NCBI GenBank assembly: GCA_024195585.1
Contig: SWBL01000169.1
Location: forward strand, 1-64,000
Length of the DNA: 64,000 nucleotides
DNA from: Aureobasidium sp. EXF-3400
Lineage: Eukaryota > Ascomycota > Dothideomycetes > Dothideales > Saccotheciaceae
Direction: 5' to 3'
Under the pieces are notes generated by a model. The model did not search any database. It saw only the letters and a program-made list of their open reading frames with translations, and was not told where the DNA came from. Positions 20,389-31,740 of this stretch are shown here, in pieces. The position numbers and the translations under genes are program-made. How positions within the stretch are numbered: the first letter of the stretch is position 1; every line of letters begins with the position of its first letter.

Positions 20389-21871
20389 ATGAACATCACC
20401 AAGCATAATCTATACCTTTACAAGACTACTCCACTTCCACTTCCACGTCAACTGTATACTGCCTGGCAGCCTTTACGATACCAATCATCTCTAGTTTCAA
20501 GACAACCAGATTCCTTATCTGTGGAAGAACGAAAGCAACAGCCATCTCAACTATACCGCATCTCTACCGTGAATCTCATCCGAAACATTGTTCTCGGCAA
20601 AGTTTTCACGTCACCTTCTCTGTTCAAGTATGGCGTGGCATGTCTGTCGAAGATAGCGAACTCGCAATCAGCATTCCTGGATCCAGACAAGAACACATTG
20701 CTACGAGCTCTGATCAAGCCGATGATATACGATCACTTTTGTGCTGGTACGAACAAGCTGGAGATCAAGAGAACTCTGGATTACCTCAAAACCATGGGGT
20801 TCAAAGGCGTCATTCTCATCTACTCGAGAGAGATACCTGCGATGCCAGTAGAGAAATTGTGTGAACTAGAGTCTGTTGCTCATGATGAAGATATCGATAT
20901 TTGGCGAGACGGTAACGTGAGGACCTTGGACATGGTCGAGCCGGGCGATTACGTGGGTATAAAGTAAGCTCGAAGACACTAGCGATACAATTTTCTTGCA
21001 GACATTGACAAGCATACAAGATTCACAGGCGCTGGACCCCGAGTCGCCCAAGCTTTGGCACAAGGTAGAGATCCGCCGCAGCAACTTCTGGATGCCATGT
21101 CCGTCATCTGCGAACGCGCCGCCGCTCAAGGTAGCCGTGTATGGATCGATGCCGAACAGCAAGTCTTTGAAACCACAATCGCCCGCTGGACCGTCGACAT
21201 GATGCGACGCTACAACACAAACGGCCAAGCTCTTGTATCGCTGACCCTACAGGCGTACCTCAAGTCCGCTAGAAACACGCTCGGAAACTTATTACAGCAA
21301 GCTCACGATGAAGGCTGGACGCTGGGGATCAAGCTGGTCAGGTAAGTCATATCAATCTACGTGACCAATTCAAATCATGCTAATAATACGCAGAGGAGCA
21401 TATATCGGCAGCGAAACCCGAGCACTCATTCACGACACAAAGACACAGACAGATGAGTGTTACGACAGCATAGCAGCAGATCTCCTCACCAAATCCTTCC
21501 CCGGCCTCAGCAAGCAAGATTTCCCTCGCGTCGAACTGTTTCTCGCAGGTCACAATTCAGAATCCATTCGCAAAGCCTACGGTTTATATCAGGGTCTGCT
21601 ACAAAAAGGCGATACACCTCCTCCCATCAAGTTTGGACAACTTTTGGGCATGGCCGACGACATCAGTTGCGAGTTACTGGCTATGGGCGACAATGGAGCC
21701 GAAAAGAAGACTGCAGCTCCTATGGTGTACAAGTGCATGAATTGGGGCAGTGTGAGGGAATGCATGCACTACCTTGTGCGAAGAGCAACGGAGAACCAAA
21801 GTGCGGCGCAGAGAATGCACAGCACTGTTGGTGTCATGCAGAAGGAACTACGAAGACGTATGGGTTTCTGA
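20389..21871 (+). CDS. PUT1: Proline dehydrogenase (mitochondrial, FAD)
   Basis: Exons 20389-20963, 21021-21341 and 21394-21871 give 457 aa. Both introns (57 and 52 nt) keep frame and restore K-FTGAGP and LVR-GAYIGSE. The N-terminus is basic and hydroxylated without acids, as in a mitochondrial presequence. Family blocks visible are GVILIYSRE, VWIDAEQQVFE, GIKLVRGAYI, LFLAGHNSES and FGQLLGMADDIS, which form the TIM-barrel FAD site of PRODH. The enzyme oxidises proline to pyrroline-5-carboxylate and passes electrons to the respiratory chain. Length and domain order match fungal Put1/PrnD. Confidence 0.94.
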
Positions 21872-22104
21872 GTATCGCTTCGTTCTTCATGATTATACAA
21901 TGAGATATGACTTTTCACGTTTTTGAACCTGCCCCCGTCACATCTGCATCATTTGACAGGGAGTCCTCCTTCCAGCGTTGTCTCTAGCTCAATTCGCGCC
22001 CTACACGATGGCAAAGTTATTCATGCCTTGAAGAATATGTCTGATGACACTGACAAAAAATCCTACTAGAATCTGTTGCAATGCATCTTTCATCTCGCTC
22101 CTAG
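21872..22104. other. Convergent 3' flanks
   Basis: Short 3' region between the proline dehydrogenase gene (+) and the four-TM protein (-). Nothing else is recognised. Confidence 0.5.
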
Positions 22105-22701
22105 CTACAAGGACGAGTCAAGCCGTCTGCATGGTCTCTCTCTGGCACATTTCTTCTCGCTCTTTTCGCCCTTCTCTCCAATCAACCCTTTCTCACACTC
22201 CTCATCATCATCATCCCACTCCACCCCCACAACACCACTTTCCTGCCCCTCCAGCATCTTTCCTGCCACTTTGTCTTCCTTTCTCTGTCTCCTGACCTGC
22301 AATCTAGCCTTGCAATACCCAACACAACCTAACAAAGAACTCATCACCCAACAGACCACCACCACCAAATCAACCCCCACTGCAGCTTTCATAGCTGTCT
22401 TATTTCCCTTTCCAACACCGCCATTGAGATAAATCATCCCAAAGTAACCGGATAGAGCCGCCCATAAAACCGCAACTGCAAAGTCCCAGATGAAGAACTT
22501 GCGAGTTGGGAAGGAGGGGATTGAGTATAAACCGATGGTGAGTAAAGTGATGGTGCAGCAGATCAGTGCGTAGATATACGCAGAGTCCTCATCAGGAGAG
22601 GCGGCAAGAGCAGTAGCGTAGAGGATGAGGGAGGTGAGGGAGAGAATTGCTTGAGTGGATCTGAGGATCAAGGGAAGGAGATGAAGGTGTGTCGTTGCCA
22701 T
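22105..22701 (-). CDS. Four-TM MARVEL-like membrane protein
   Basis: Single ATG-started frame of 198 aa. Four hydrophobic segments lie at about 8-30, 44-62, 71-91 and 107-128, with both termini predicted cytosolic. The C-terminal tail of about 65 residues is charged (an Asp/Glu stretch, then Lys/Arg/Cys). The size and the intron-less four-helix layout resemble fungal MARVEL-domain proteins of unknown function. I see no catalytic motif, so the family assignment rests on topology. Confidence 0.65.
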   Translation of the reverse strand: MATTHLHLLPLILRSTQAILSLTSLILYATALAASPDEDSAYIYALICCTITLLTIGLYSIPSFPTRKFFIWDFAVAVLWAALSGYFGMIYLNGGVGKGNKTAMKAAVGVDLVVVVCWVMSSLLGCVGYCKARLQVRRQRKEDKVAGKMLEGQESGVVGVEWDDDDEECEKGLIGEKGEKSEKKCARERPCRRLDSSL

Positions 22702-22997
22702 GGCAGTTGGTTTAACGATTCGATTCTCCAGAACCTCCAGTGATGGATGTGTAAAAGGTAGTTGCTCTTTGCGTATTCAGTACTCCGAGATACGTAAAGT
22801 GATGGTATAGTAAATTAGAGCAGAATCGAAACAAGGAGATTGACAAGACAGGGAAATTGAACGTGCAAAGCCGTGTCCCACAAACCAAGTACTTAAAGTA
22901 GGGGCAGTCGCTTTCTTTTACGTTTCCTTGTCCAAGCGGCTCGCTGTTCTAAAGATGGAAATATGATGTGAGTGGTTGAGTGGATGCGAGATGGGGT

Positions 22998-23036
22998 ATA
23001 CGGTACCATACGGAGTACCATACGGGGTGTCATACG
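22998..23036 (+). repeat. Short 12-bp tandem repeat
   Basis: Three and a half degenerate units beginning ATACGG (ATACGGTACC, ATACGGAGTACC, ATACGGGGTGTC, ATACGC) in the region upstream of the four-TM gene. Probably a simple local duplication. Confidence 0.7.
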
Positions 23037-23475
23037 CACTTTTCTTCTCAACATGCATACTCATTCGGCATCTCAACGATCGGTCCGACATTGATTGCGC
23101 GTCCTTTCTTGTCATGATTATGATGGAAGGAAGCATCGGCACAAGATCGTGGCTACCAGAAGACACCAGGAAAGTGCATTGAAGCTTTGGGGGAAAAACG
23201 TACAGAAGCGCTTGTTGATTGATCTGTGTACAACTCTTCTATAACCTCATCACTCTAGATCGAGTGTCATCAAGACGAAGAGGTACCAAATCATCCCTTC
23301 ACCTTTCCTAAATTCCGATTTTGTATAGCTAGGACCACGGTACGGAATCCATCATAGCAATATTCTCCCTTTCCCATCATAATCGTATCCATGCATATAT
23401 TGTTATTACCCGTCTGTTTACCTCCTCCTCCCTGTATGCAAAACACGGCGTTTACTGCTTTTCCCGATCCAAGGA
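23037..23475. other. Intergenic, 3' side of the chitinase gene
   Basis: Continues the gap from 22702. Short frames only. If the last chitinase intron is retained, the coding region extends down to 23418. Confidence 0.5.
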
Positions 23476-24679
23476 TCAAACATCTGGCGACGAATCAACT
23501 TTATTACAGACAGAGCTCGAGTGTCGAGTGACGTACCACAATCGCTGGTGAAAGGTTCGAGCAGGGCTTCTTTGGTGACGTTTAGGATATCGACGCCATC
23601 GACCGTCTTTGATTGCAAGGCATCAGTGCCCTCCCAGATGCTAACACCTCCGAATCTGGCCTTGCCAACAGCATTCTTGGTGTACTCGACCAGATCGCCA
23701 AAGACGTCGGGAGCGACAAAGCCACCTCCGTTGTTGTAGTTTTCAAAGCCGAGGGCACCAATGTAGAAGCGAGGGTAATCGGGGCTAACAGCGGAGTCGA
23801 CCCCACCGAGGAAGTCTGACCAGGCTTTTACGGATTTGTTGTAGCCCTTGCCGCCGGCTTTGCAGGCGTTTGCATTGTAGAAGCGCGGCCAGATGAAGTT
23901 TGCGTTCTTGTAAAAGTCGTAGGGCATGACGGTGTTGTTGACGCACAGAGGGCAGGCGCTGATGTAGCGTTCGGGGGTGGCCGTCTTGAAGAGCGTCTGC
24001 AGACTGGCAGCGAGGACGTCGACATAGGTCGTGTTTGCGTAGTTCTCGTAGTCTGTGTGGCTTGTTAGCTGTCAGTGTGGTCTTGTGGAGCGAGAGGGCT
24101 ACCAAAGTCGAAGCCGTCCAAGGTGACATTGCCAAAGGGTCTGGCGATGGGCGTGTCTGTGCCGGCACCGAAGACATTCCAAAGAGTAGTGGCGGCGTCT
24201 TGGGCATCCGTGTCACTAGCAAAGTCGAGGTTGGCGCTGGAGCCGCCCAGACTGATCATGACCTTCTTGCCCAGCTGCTGGCAGCGGGTGATGTTGGCTG
24301 CCAGAGTCGGGCAGAGGACGCCAGTGTAGTTTGAAGGAGGCTCATAAGGCGTCTTGCAGGAGCCAATGTCGAAGGTCGGTTGCTTGTTGTAGCCATTGAA
24401 GTTGCGAATGAAGCCCATGACGATCATGTCAATGTCATCGACGCTGCAGAGGTCATACAGCGAAGGCGCTGAGTTGTATTGTGCCTTGCCATAGTAGACG
24501 GCGAGGGCGGTATTGCCGCGAGCGTCGAACGAAGAAGGATACTGCGGCGCCGTCTGGCGAGGAAAGTAGTACTTGAGGTTGTTGCTGTATGCGCTCGCGA
24601 CGCTGCCAGAAGAGGGAACAGCGACCGCCAAGCTGCTCATACACGTCGTCACTGCCACTGATAACCCTGCACTTTTCAT
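23476..24679 (-). CDS. GH18 class III-type chitinase, secreted
   Basis: Exons 24103-24679, 23537-24052 and an 8-nt last exon 23476-23483 give 366 aa. The first intron (50 nt) splits the catalytic Asp codon and restores the GH18 motif DGFDFD-YE (D188, D191, D193, catalytic E195). A signal peptide (about 1-20) and YYGKAQYN, MIVMGFI and KVMISLGGSS blocks fit plant/fungal class III endochitinases. No chitin-binding domain or GPI tail is present. If the second intron (GTACGT...CAG) is retained, the protein runs to 23418 with a basic, intron-like tail, so I prefer the spliced end. Likely role: wall remodelling or chitin degradation. Confidence 0.88.
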
Positions 24680-24905
24680 CTTGATGCTATCAGATCTTGG
24701 AATCCTCTACGGCCGTGACATGCTGGTTATATACATTGCCCTATCCTCTCACAACTCTATACACGAGCCCGTTGTGTTTCCTCGTCAATACCAATCCCTG
24801 GGCAAAGTCACTGGCCGTGTGAAGCGTCCCTCGTTGCTGTGTGCCCTGAAGCAGCGTCCCAACCCGCCGTTGATATGAACACAACCGTTGGAAATCACCC
24901 TCCCG

Positions 24906-25109
24906 CTATTGCTTCAGCTGCTCCAATCGCGACAAGATCTTCCAAATTGTCTCGACCTCGTCAGCCTTCGAAAGCCTTTCCTCAAAATCACCACTCTGCC
25001 GAGAGAAATCTTCGTCTCTCGACAGCTGAGCCAAGCCGTTTTCAATTGAAACCAGAGAGAGACTATCGATAGTAAATGCTGTTGTGGTATTGTATTCGTA
25101 ACTCATCAT
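24906..25109 (-). CDS. Small ORF, 67 aa, possible gene
   Basis: ATG-ATG start, 67 codons. The C-terminal half is strongly helical and charged (SKADEVETIWKILSRLEQ). It lies between the chitin synthase stop (25187) and the chitinase start (24679), all on the minus strand. The composition looks coding and the length is close to chance. No family is recognised. It could be a short independent protein or an unlinked exon. Confidence 0.3.
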   Translation of the reverse strand: MMSYEYNTTTAFTIDSLSLVSIENGLAQLSRDEDFSRQSGDFEERLSKADEVETIWKILSRLEQLKQ

Positions 25110-25186
25110 AGAATGGTCGTAACTTCATAGACTAAAAGGTATCAAATGACAAAGGAAAAAGTGCCTTTTTGTGTGGTCCTCCGTCC

Positions 25187-28100
25187 TCACAGTCCTGCTG
25201 CAAGATGGCCCACAATCTTCTCTCGAGCCTCGTCTTCGTCAATTTCATTGACCTCCGACTCGCCTTCTCTGTCTTGGCTGATTATCGAGTTGGGTTTGGG
25301 TGAATTGCTTCCGATGCTCGATTCCTCAGTGATGATAGACATGATTGACCCATTGCGAGGCTCGAGTTTTTCGAGAAGTCCTTGCTGAGTCTGTGCCTTC
25401 TCTGCTGCCGCCACTTCCACTGCTGCCGTTGGTGTTGCAGTTGTTGCGCCATGGGTCAATCCCCATGCTTGTGAGCCTAGGTTCTTGACCACAATCGTAA
25501 ACACGGCGACAGACATGATAGGCGCCATGACTTTGTTGATGCACAATCCTAATAGGATCTTGTGTGCTCGCTGCCGAAGCTGCTTGTTGGTTGCTGTGTT
25601 GATGAGGAACCAGATTGTCGGAAGTTGCGAAACCACCAGTAGCGGGATGATGGACATGAGGTTGAAGCTACTGATGAGTCCGTAGATGAAAAGGATCGTG
25701 TTGGCCACACGGTAATATACCAGGCTTAGTCTGGTCACTTCGATGCACGCCCACAAGCGCGTGATCCAGATCATGTTATCGCCCGCCATGTAGAAGTAGT
25801 TGTTAAAATATGCGTTGCTACCCCAACGTCTTCGTTGACTGAGGTAATGTTTAAGTGATTGCGGAGCCACCGTCTCGCTGACAGCGTCTGGTACAAACAC
25901 TGTGTGTAGGTCCTTGCTTTGCGAAAGCATCGAATATGTCAGTCTTCGGTCGGTTCCGAGGTACTGGACTTGATGCAAGAGCACAGGGTATGCAGTGATG
26001 GGTGCTGCGTATTTGGTCATCGCTCCTGCCATCTCGGGTCGCACGGCAACCATGGTGATACATCCAGGTAGACATGTCACTTTGCCCCATACACTCTCGG
26101 CTTGTCGGCGAACAAACTGCCCAAAGTTGTACTGTTGCTAGGTTAGCATCAGTCATCAGTCCGGGAACACGATTCAACTCACTTGAAATTGCTGGTATAG
26201 GTTCCAGTAGGACCATTCAGCACCAGGCTCCAGTTCTACCAGCACCAAGCCACAAGAAGCAATAGCCTTGGGGTCGCGGACGAGAGCATTCGCAAGACCT
26301 GCTACAGCACCCTTGTGGATGACAGAGTCGGCATCGGTACAGAATACCATGTCAAACCCAGGAAAGTCCTCGCCAACGAGTGTAGGCAGCACGTTCTTCT
26401 CAATCTCCTTGCGTAGCAGCTTTGTGTACAAAGGTGCATTTTCGCGCATGACATTGAAAAGGTCATGGCACAAGATGAGCGAATCTTTCTTGCCCGAGTT
26501 CTTGACCTTTTCAAAAACGATAACGGGCACGTCTTCCATGAACCCGGCTGTGATGACCAGCTCATTACGCTTGAACCTCGAGGTGACGTATTGGCGCTTG
26601 AAAGTTGTCGTGATACGCATGTACTGCTTGACGTCTCTCGGCTTGCCATCCAGGACGATGCACATGACTTGCTTGTGTGGTTGTGCGTCGTTGTCACGTA
26701 ATGAGAAGACGCAGTTCTTGATCATCTCTTCCGATTCTGAGTACGCAGGAATCAGTGAGAGAATCCATTTGGACTCGACTGGCGGTGGAGGTACGAAGTA
26801 CTCCTTGATTGCCTTGTAGATCAGGTATCCACAGCTGATCAGGGAGGAAATGCAATCCTTGGACTTAATGAAGACAATGAATGATAGTACCCAGCGTCCA
26901 GAGATGGCCCTAGGAGCCCAGAGTGCGAAGACCAACATCGCAACGTTGATAGCAAAGACATTGCTGCTGAAGACGACACGCTGTTTGATCAGATCCATTC
27001 GAGTCAGGTTGCGGCAAGGGTCGACAGGGTCTGCGATCTCCGGATAGGTCGTAGTAACGAAGGTCTCTTGCATCGTAGGAACAACATTCTCTTGATGCGT
27101 GCTCTTGAGCTCTTCTGTGATGGTTTGGGGTTCTACAACTGCCAGCTCGGGTTCGGTGGTCTTGTTATCCTTCTCTTGATCAAGATCGGGATCCAGAGGC
27201 TTCACGCCTCCAATCAACAGCCCCTTTCCCTTTTCAGTCAAGGGATCGATCTCAATGATCGGTTGGAAAAAGGATCCTTGCCGTAACCTGGTGGGTGCAA
27301 GTGCTTCCAGCGTAGACAAGTCTGACTTCCTTCTGAATGGATCTTCGGTCAACGATCCGGAACGAGAGCCCTGACGCGACCCTTGACGCGAACCTCGTCT
27401 CCATGATCCAGTATCCACAAGCGTTGCATCGGAATCCAATCTTTGTAGTTTTGCGTGAACGGGTTGGATAGGGTTGATGTCTGGTCTCCAGTTGAAAGCA
27501 CCCCACTCGCCTCCACCCAGACTAGGACTTCCTTTAAGAGGGGTTGTCGGACGACTGGTGGGAGGGCTGTTCGGTCCACCCGAGCTTTCAGGTCTTGAGT
27601 TTGCCGAGCCACGGCGCAACGGATCAGGCCTCAGAGGACTCGCCGGTCGCAAGTCATCAGATACGACTTGCAGCCGGAATTTTCCTTCGTTCGTCCTCGA
27701 AGGGCGACGAGCAAAGTCGACAAGTGTGGCCTGTGAGTCTTGACGCTGGTTCCGTTTGTTGAGGAACTCCCTAAAGTCTGGTCCAGCCTTCGATGCCTTG
27801 CGTACATTACGCTGACCATGGTACTTTGCTGCGATATCAGATGCAAAGTTGTCCAAGCCTAGTCCAGGAGGTGCATTGTTGGTGTGTGCTTCTGCCGGCA
27901 CCTGGAGCGCAGGTACCGCATTCTTTGTGCTGCCATACTTGGGGTGGTCCTCCGAGTAGAGCGGATAGTTTTGATTAGTATTGATTTGATCAGTCATTGG
28001 ATCATGACCATTCTGAAGAGTGGTCGAAGTCAGGAAGAGCAAAGGCCGATCATCTCCGGTGGGATTCGAGAAGGATGATTAAATCTGACTCTCAAGGTTA

Positions 28101-28634
28101 TGTATAAGTCTGCTGGCCAGACAGGTGATTTGCCACGTCTAGAAAAGCACTTAGCACGCCTAGCGGGACGTGGGCCGTTGTCCTGAAGCGGCCAGCGTTG
28201 AGGACTGGAACCTGGTGGATTAGAGATGACGGACTTGCGGATAGGCGAGAGCCCTGTTCCAATCTCACGCGACCTTGTGAGCACTAGGGCAGGCTCAGGT
28301 ATCTCCAATTGATTCTGGGCAGCGGGTGAGATAGCTACCGCGTTGGCGTTGGAAAACCGTTGGTCATCCTGAACCAGGTCTGTCTCAGAAGGTAAAGTAT
28401 TGGCGAGCACGTCCGCATGAGGCTTACAGCGGTATAAGGCTGGAAACTGTATGACGATACTTTGGCAGGAGAAAGAGAAACACGGAGGATCCAGAGCCTT
28501 ACGAACTCAAGTGGGGAAGATCTAGCCATACCGTCGTCAACGAGTGTTCCCTGATCAATATTGATACTTAGTTCGGCGGAACGTGTGGTCGCTGCAACAA
28601 GTGATCGATGTCTTGAAGTGGTTGCCTCACCCAT
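25187..28634 (-). CDS. Chitin synthase (class VI-like)
   Basis: The core (exons 26183-28012 and 25187-26131) carries a disordered Ser/Arg-rich N-region, TM helices, SLIPAYSESEE, CTDADS (DXD), EPGAEWSYWNLYQQFQ and the catalytic QRRRW followed by GSNAYFNNYFY, then C-terminal TM helices. The first ATG of that exon is at 27997. Two further exons (28503-28634 and 28090-28446) join in phase 0 through introns of 56 and 77 nt, the second with a CTGAC branch 20 nt before its CAG, giving a 1087-aa model. The enzyme transfers GlcNAc from UDP-GlcNAc to chitin at the plasma membrane. Family is certain, class tentative, 5' end uncertain. Confidence 0.88.
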
Positions 28635-29775
28635 CTTGAGAGCGTATGTTCCCAAGTGCTTATCGCCAGCAATGATCGATTAAGCAGGATGTAGATCGAG
28701 TATTGAGTGGTTGCTCCAGCAGGTGCTCGGCTACTGAGTCAGTCAGGGTTTTCTTTCTACCACGCCAACAGTCGGTTCGTCGAGACCGTTGAGTGCATTT
28801 GAATGTCGAACGGTCGGGGTATTGAAGCCTCGTCTCCAGAATACCGGGGGAGACAAGATCTGGCCACCCAAGGATACCTCGAGCTCATTGATTTTATCTG
28901 TTAGTGTCATCCAGAGACCTGCTTACCATCAATGTTCAGCCGAGCTTCGAACGAGAAGAGTATTAGAGAAAGTTATGATGGAAGACTGCGAACTGCAGCG
29001 ACGCCTCAGGGAGGCTCTTTCTCAAAGAGGCGTACGTTTGACGGGAAACGTCTCGCGCCGACACGTTTCCCAGCCAAAGGCCAATATATCAAGCAACGCC
29101 TTTTTACTGATAGAACAGGTCCATCGCGCCAGTGGCTCGGCGGGTAGCAAGCCTCTGATGGCATTTTTATGCGAGTAGACCGAGACTTGCTGAAGTCGTG
29201 CAGGACGGAGCGAAGAACGTGGTCGGGGCATGGCAAAGTCTCAGCCGGCTTTCCTCACGTGTCACAAACTCAACGATGATTCACTCCGAGAACTGGTTAA
29301 AAGGCATATGGCATGTCGCTAGCACGATCCAAGGCTGTGCTTACTAGCTTTCGACATCCAGTATAAGGAGTTGCCTCAGGACGTTTGCGCGTAGAGCTTA
29401 ACACCAGCTTTGGACACAGTCTGAGTGCTTGCAACCTTAACACAGCAACCTTAACACAAATACCTTGTCAGAGTTTACACTTTCCCATGCTCAACGGGAT
29501 CACACTTATGTTGAGCTTTGATGCGTCGGGTGGGCAACGAAAGCAGGCATATATCACATCATCTGGGGTGTAGGGCGAGACATTGTCAATTTATTGTTGT
29601 AGGGCGAGACAGTGTGGATTGAGAATTGATATAGCTACCGAGGAACGATATACATGCTACGTAGGGCAATTAAACAAGCATGACTATGAACCCAATCTCT
29701 TTCATGTTCCAGATGTCACATGCTTCCATTACCAGAGTTCACATATAGGCGTCAGGGCTCGAATGTGTACCGTGC
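28635..29775. other. Intergenic between chitin synthase and AsaB-like gene
   Basis: A 129-codon plus frame at 28789-29178 starts with TTG and overlaps minus frames, so it is not called. A short direct repeat GTAGGGCGAGACA occurs at about 29570 and 29599. Nothing else is recognised. Confidence 0.5.
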
Positions 29776-30771
29776 TCAGTCGTAAAAGACTAGACATCTG
29801 ACCTCAATACTCTGTCTACCGGGAGCATCTGCCGGTGTTTGAGGGTCGACAAAGGCAGTATGAGGTGTGCCGTGAGCTAGACCGGGAGTGCTGTTTGGCG
29901 ACCATTCGCTTCTGCTGTCAAAGCACTTGAGAAGCATGAGCTCATCAGGCGTCATGTCCTTCATGTAGTAGAACTTGTGCTTGTCGGAAGGAGCGACTGC
30001 ATATGTCTCTCCTTTTGGCTCGTACCCTTGGGTAGAGGTCATGGAACTGGCATCAGGGAGGACTTCCTTTCCTCTATCGTCGTTGTCCTCATCTGTGCGC
30101 TTGGGATACAGCAGGTCGACCTTGACAAAGTCCTTTTCGGTTGTTGTGCGCCAGTCAATGACAGCGAGAGGGAAATCGGTCGCATTGTGTCCAATTGGTC
30201 GCCAGACGTTGATGATCTGGTACCTGCCCTTGAGCAGCTCCTCTGCTTCGTCTTCGGGCAAATGGCGGCGTACGCGGGTCTCTGCAGCGCGGGGGGTCTG
30301 ATCTACGTGGACCTGCTGAACAGGCTGACGGGGCGAGGTCTTGTCTCTGCGACGGATGGTGTGATCGAAGATGACAACCTTCTTGATGCCGGGGATCTTC
30401 TCACGAAGAGCTTGCTCGACCTCTTTGTAGTATCCTTCCCTGACAGCTGTGTCGTCTGTGAATTCCTTCTCTTTTGATGGCGACTCGTAGACAGCGAAAC
30501 CGGCCGTGTCGGTGTTGAAGTTTGCTTCTTGTCCGCGAAGGTTCTCGACTTGTCGCTGGTGATCGATTAATCTGAACGAGTATCCGGGGCCATCGACTTT
30601 GCCCCAGGGCTTTTTGAAGGCTTCGGTCGCGTTCGGATCGAAGGATGTAGGGTCGATATATTTGAAGGCGGCTGTAGTCATTGTGCTTTGAGATCTGGTG
30701 GCAGTTCGGGTGATTTGTGACAGTATAGGGCCTAGGGTGTGAATCGTGCGTGGAATTCGAGACAAGCTCAT
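29776..30771 (-). CDS. AsaB/CTB9-like hydroxylase-desaturase (CmcJ-like)
   Basis: 331 aa from the ATG at 30771. The first about 30 residues are basic and Ser/Thr-rich without acids, like a mitochondrial presequence. A second ATG at 30681 would remove it. The core matches the asaB hydroxylase/desaturase family: VHVDQTP (H155, D157), GRYQIINVWRPI, LMLLKCFDS, GLAHGTPHTAF (H300/H304) and SIEVRCLVFYD (R325). The HxD, distal His and Arg pattern is what Fe(II)/2-oxoglutarate oxygenases use. Some members act in secondary metabolism (cercosporin, aspergillic acid), but no backbone enzyme lies nearby, so the substrate is unknown. Confidence 0.82.
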   Translation of the reverse strand: MSLSRIPRTIHTLGPILSQITRTATRSQSTMTTAAFKYIDPTSFDPNATEAFKKPWGKVDGPGYSFRLIDHQRQVENLRGQEANFNTDTAGFAVYESPSKEKEFTDDTAVREGYYKEVEQALREKIPGIKKVVIFDHTIRRRDKTSPRQPVQQVHVDQTPRAAETRVRRHLPEDEAEELLKGRYQIINVWRPIGHNATDFPLAVIDWRTTTEKDFVKVDLLYPKRTDEDNDDRGKEVLPDASSMTSTQGYEPKGETYAVAPSDKHKFYYMKDMTPDELMLLKCFDSRSEWSPNSTPGLAHGTPHTAFVDPQTPADAPGRQSIEVRCLVFYD

Positions 30772-31740
30772 GGGTATGTGGTATAGAAAGGGGTGATGAT
30801 ACTTACGACCTAGGAGGGGCAATTGGTTTATATACCGAGGCCTTCTACGAGCATAGCGGCACGCTGATCGAAAAGTGGCAGCGAGTCGCCGTCCGACATG
30901 GACATGACGCGATCTCGGATTATTCAGCCGCTGCTGAACAATCATGCCCATTTCTCATCAAGTACAACAACACAATCATTCCCGAGCTTTCTGCATACTC
31001 CCGAACTTGAACGCTGCTTCCAATTATGCTACTGCATGGTGAGCATAATCTGTATGTCTGTCTGATCGCTTGTCTCTTGTTGAGCCTCTGCCTTGACGGA
31101 GAGCCTCATCCTCCACCTAAACACCTAATTCCGATATATCCGTAGTATACTAATAGATAGTGATCAATAACTAAGGGGGTAAAGCATGTCATAATTTCCG
31201 CTCTGTTGAACATCCCAGCGTTTGCCATGTCGTTCCGGGGGCAGCCATCTTTGCTGTTGGGTTTTACTGGTTATATCTCGCAGCACGTCGGGTGATGCTC
31301 TGTACAAGCTGATGCGATTCTTGGAAATCATGGATCGTAAAATTCAAAATGGCGTTTATGCAACGCTTGGTACTGATGAATACATGTAGCATACATCAAC
31401 ATACAGTGGAGCACCTAAATGATCTATTGCATGTATAGAAATGGCTACGAGACACGTAGTTCTGGAGCAATGCCGTCGACACCGAAAAACAGGATTGTCA
31501 GGGGTAGCACCCTGACCATATCAGTGTTCCAAGAACGTTGCAAACCTCATCCGTACTTCGCTGACTGCACGATTTGAGCATATGAGACGAGTGAACCACA
31601 TCACAGTAGCATAGAGATGCAAGGTCCATAAAGGCTCAAAAGGTTCGTTGATTATGTGGTATCTTAAACTATAGGAAATGAACAGAGCTCAGCGCCGTAA
31701 CAACACCATGACATGATGGGGGAGCAGACGGCAACCTTGT
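30772..31740. other. Intergenic, promoter of the AsaB-like gene
   Basis: No ATG-started coding frame is supported. In-frame codons upstream of 30771 extend to 30951 without a better start. No RNA gene is seen. Confidence 0.5.
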
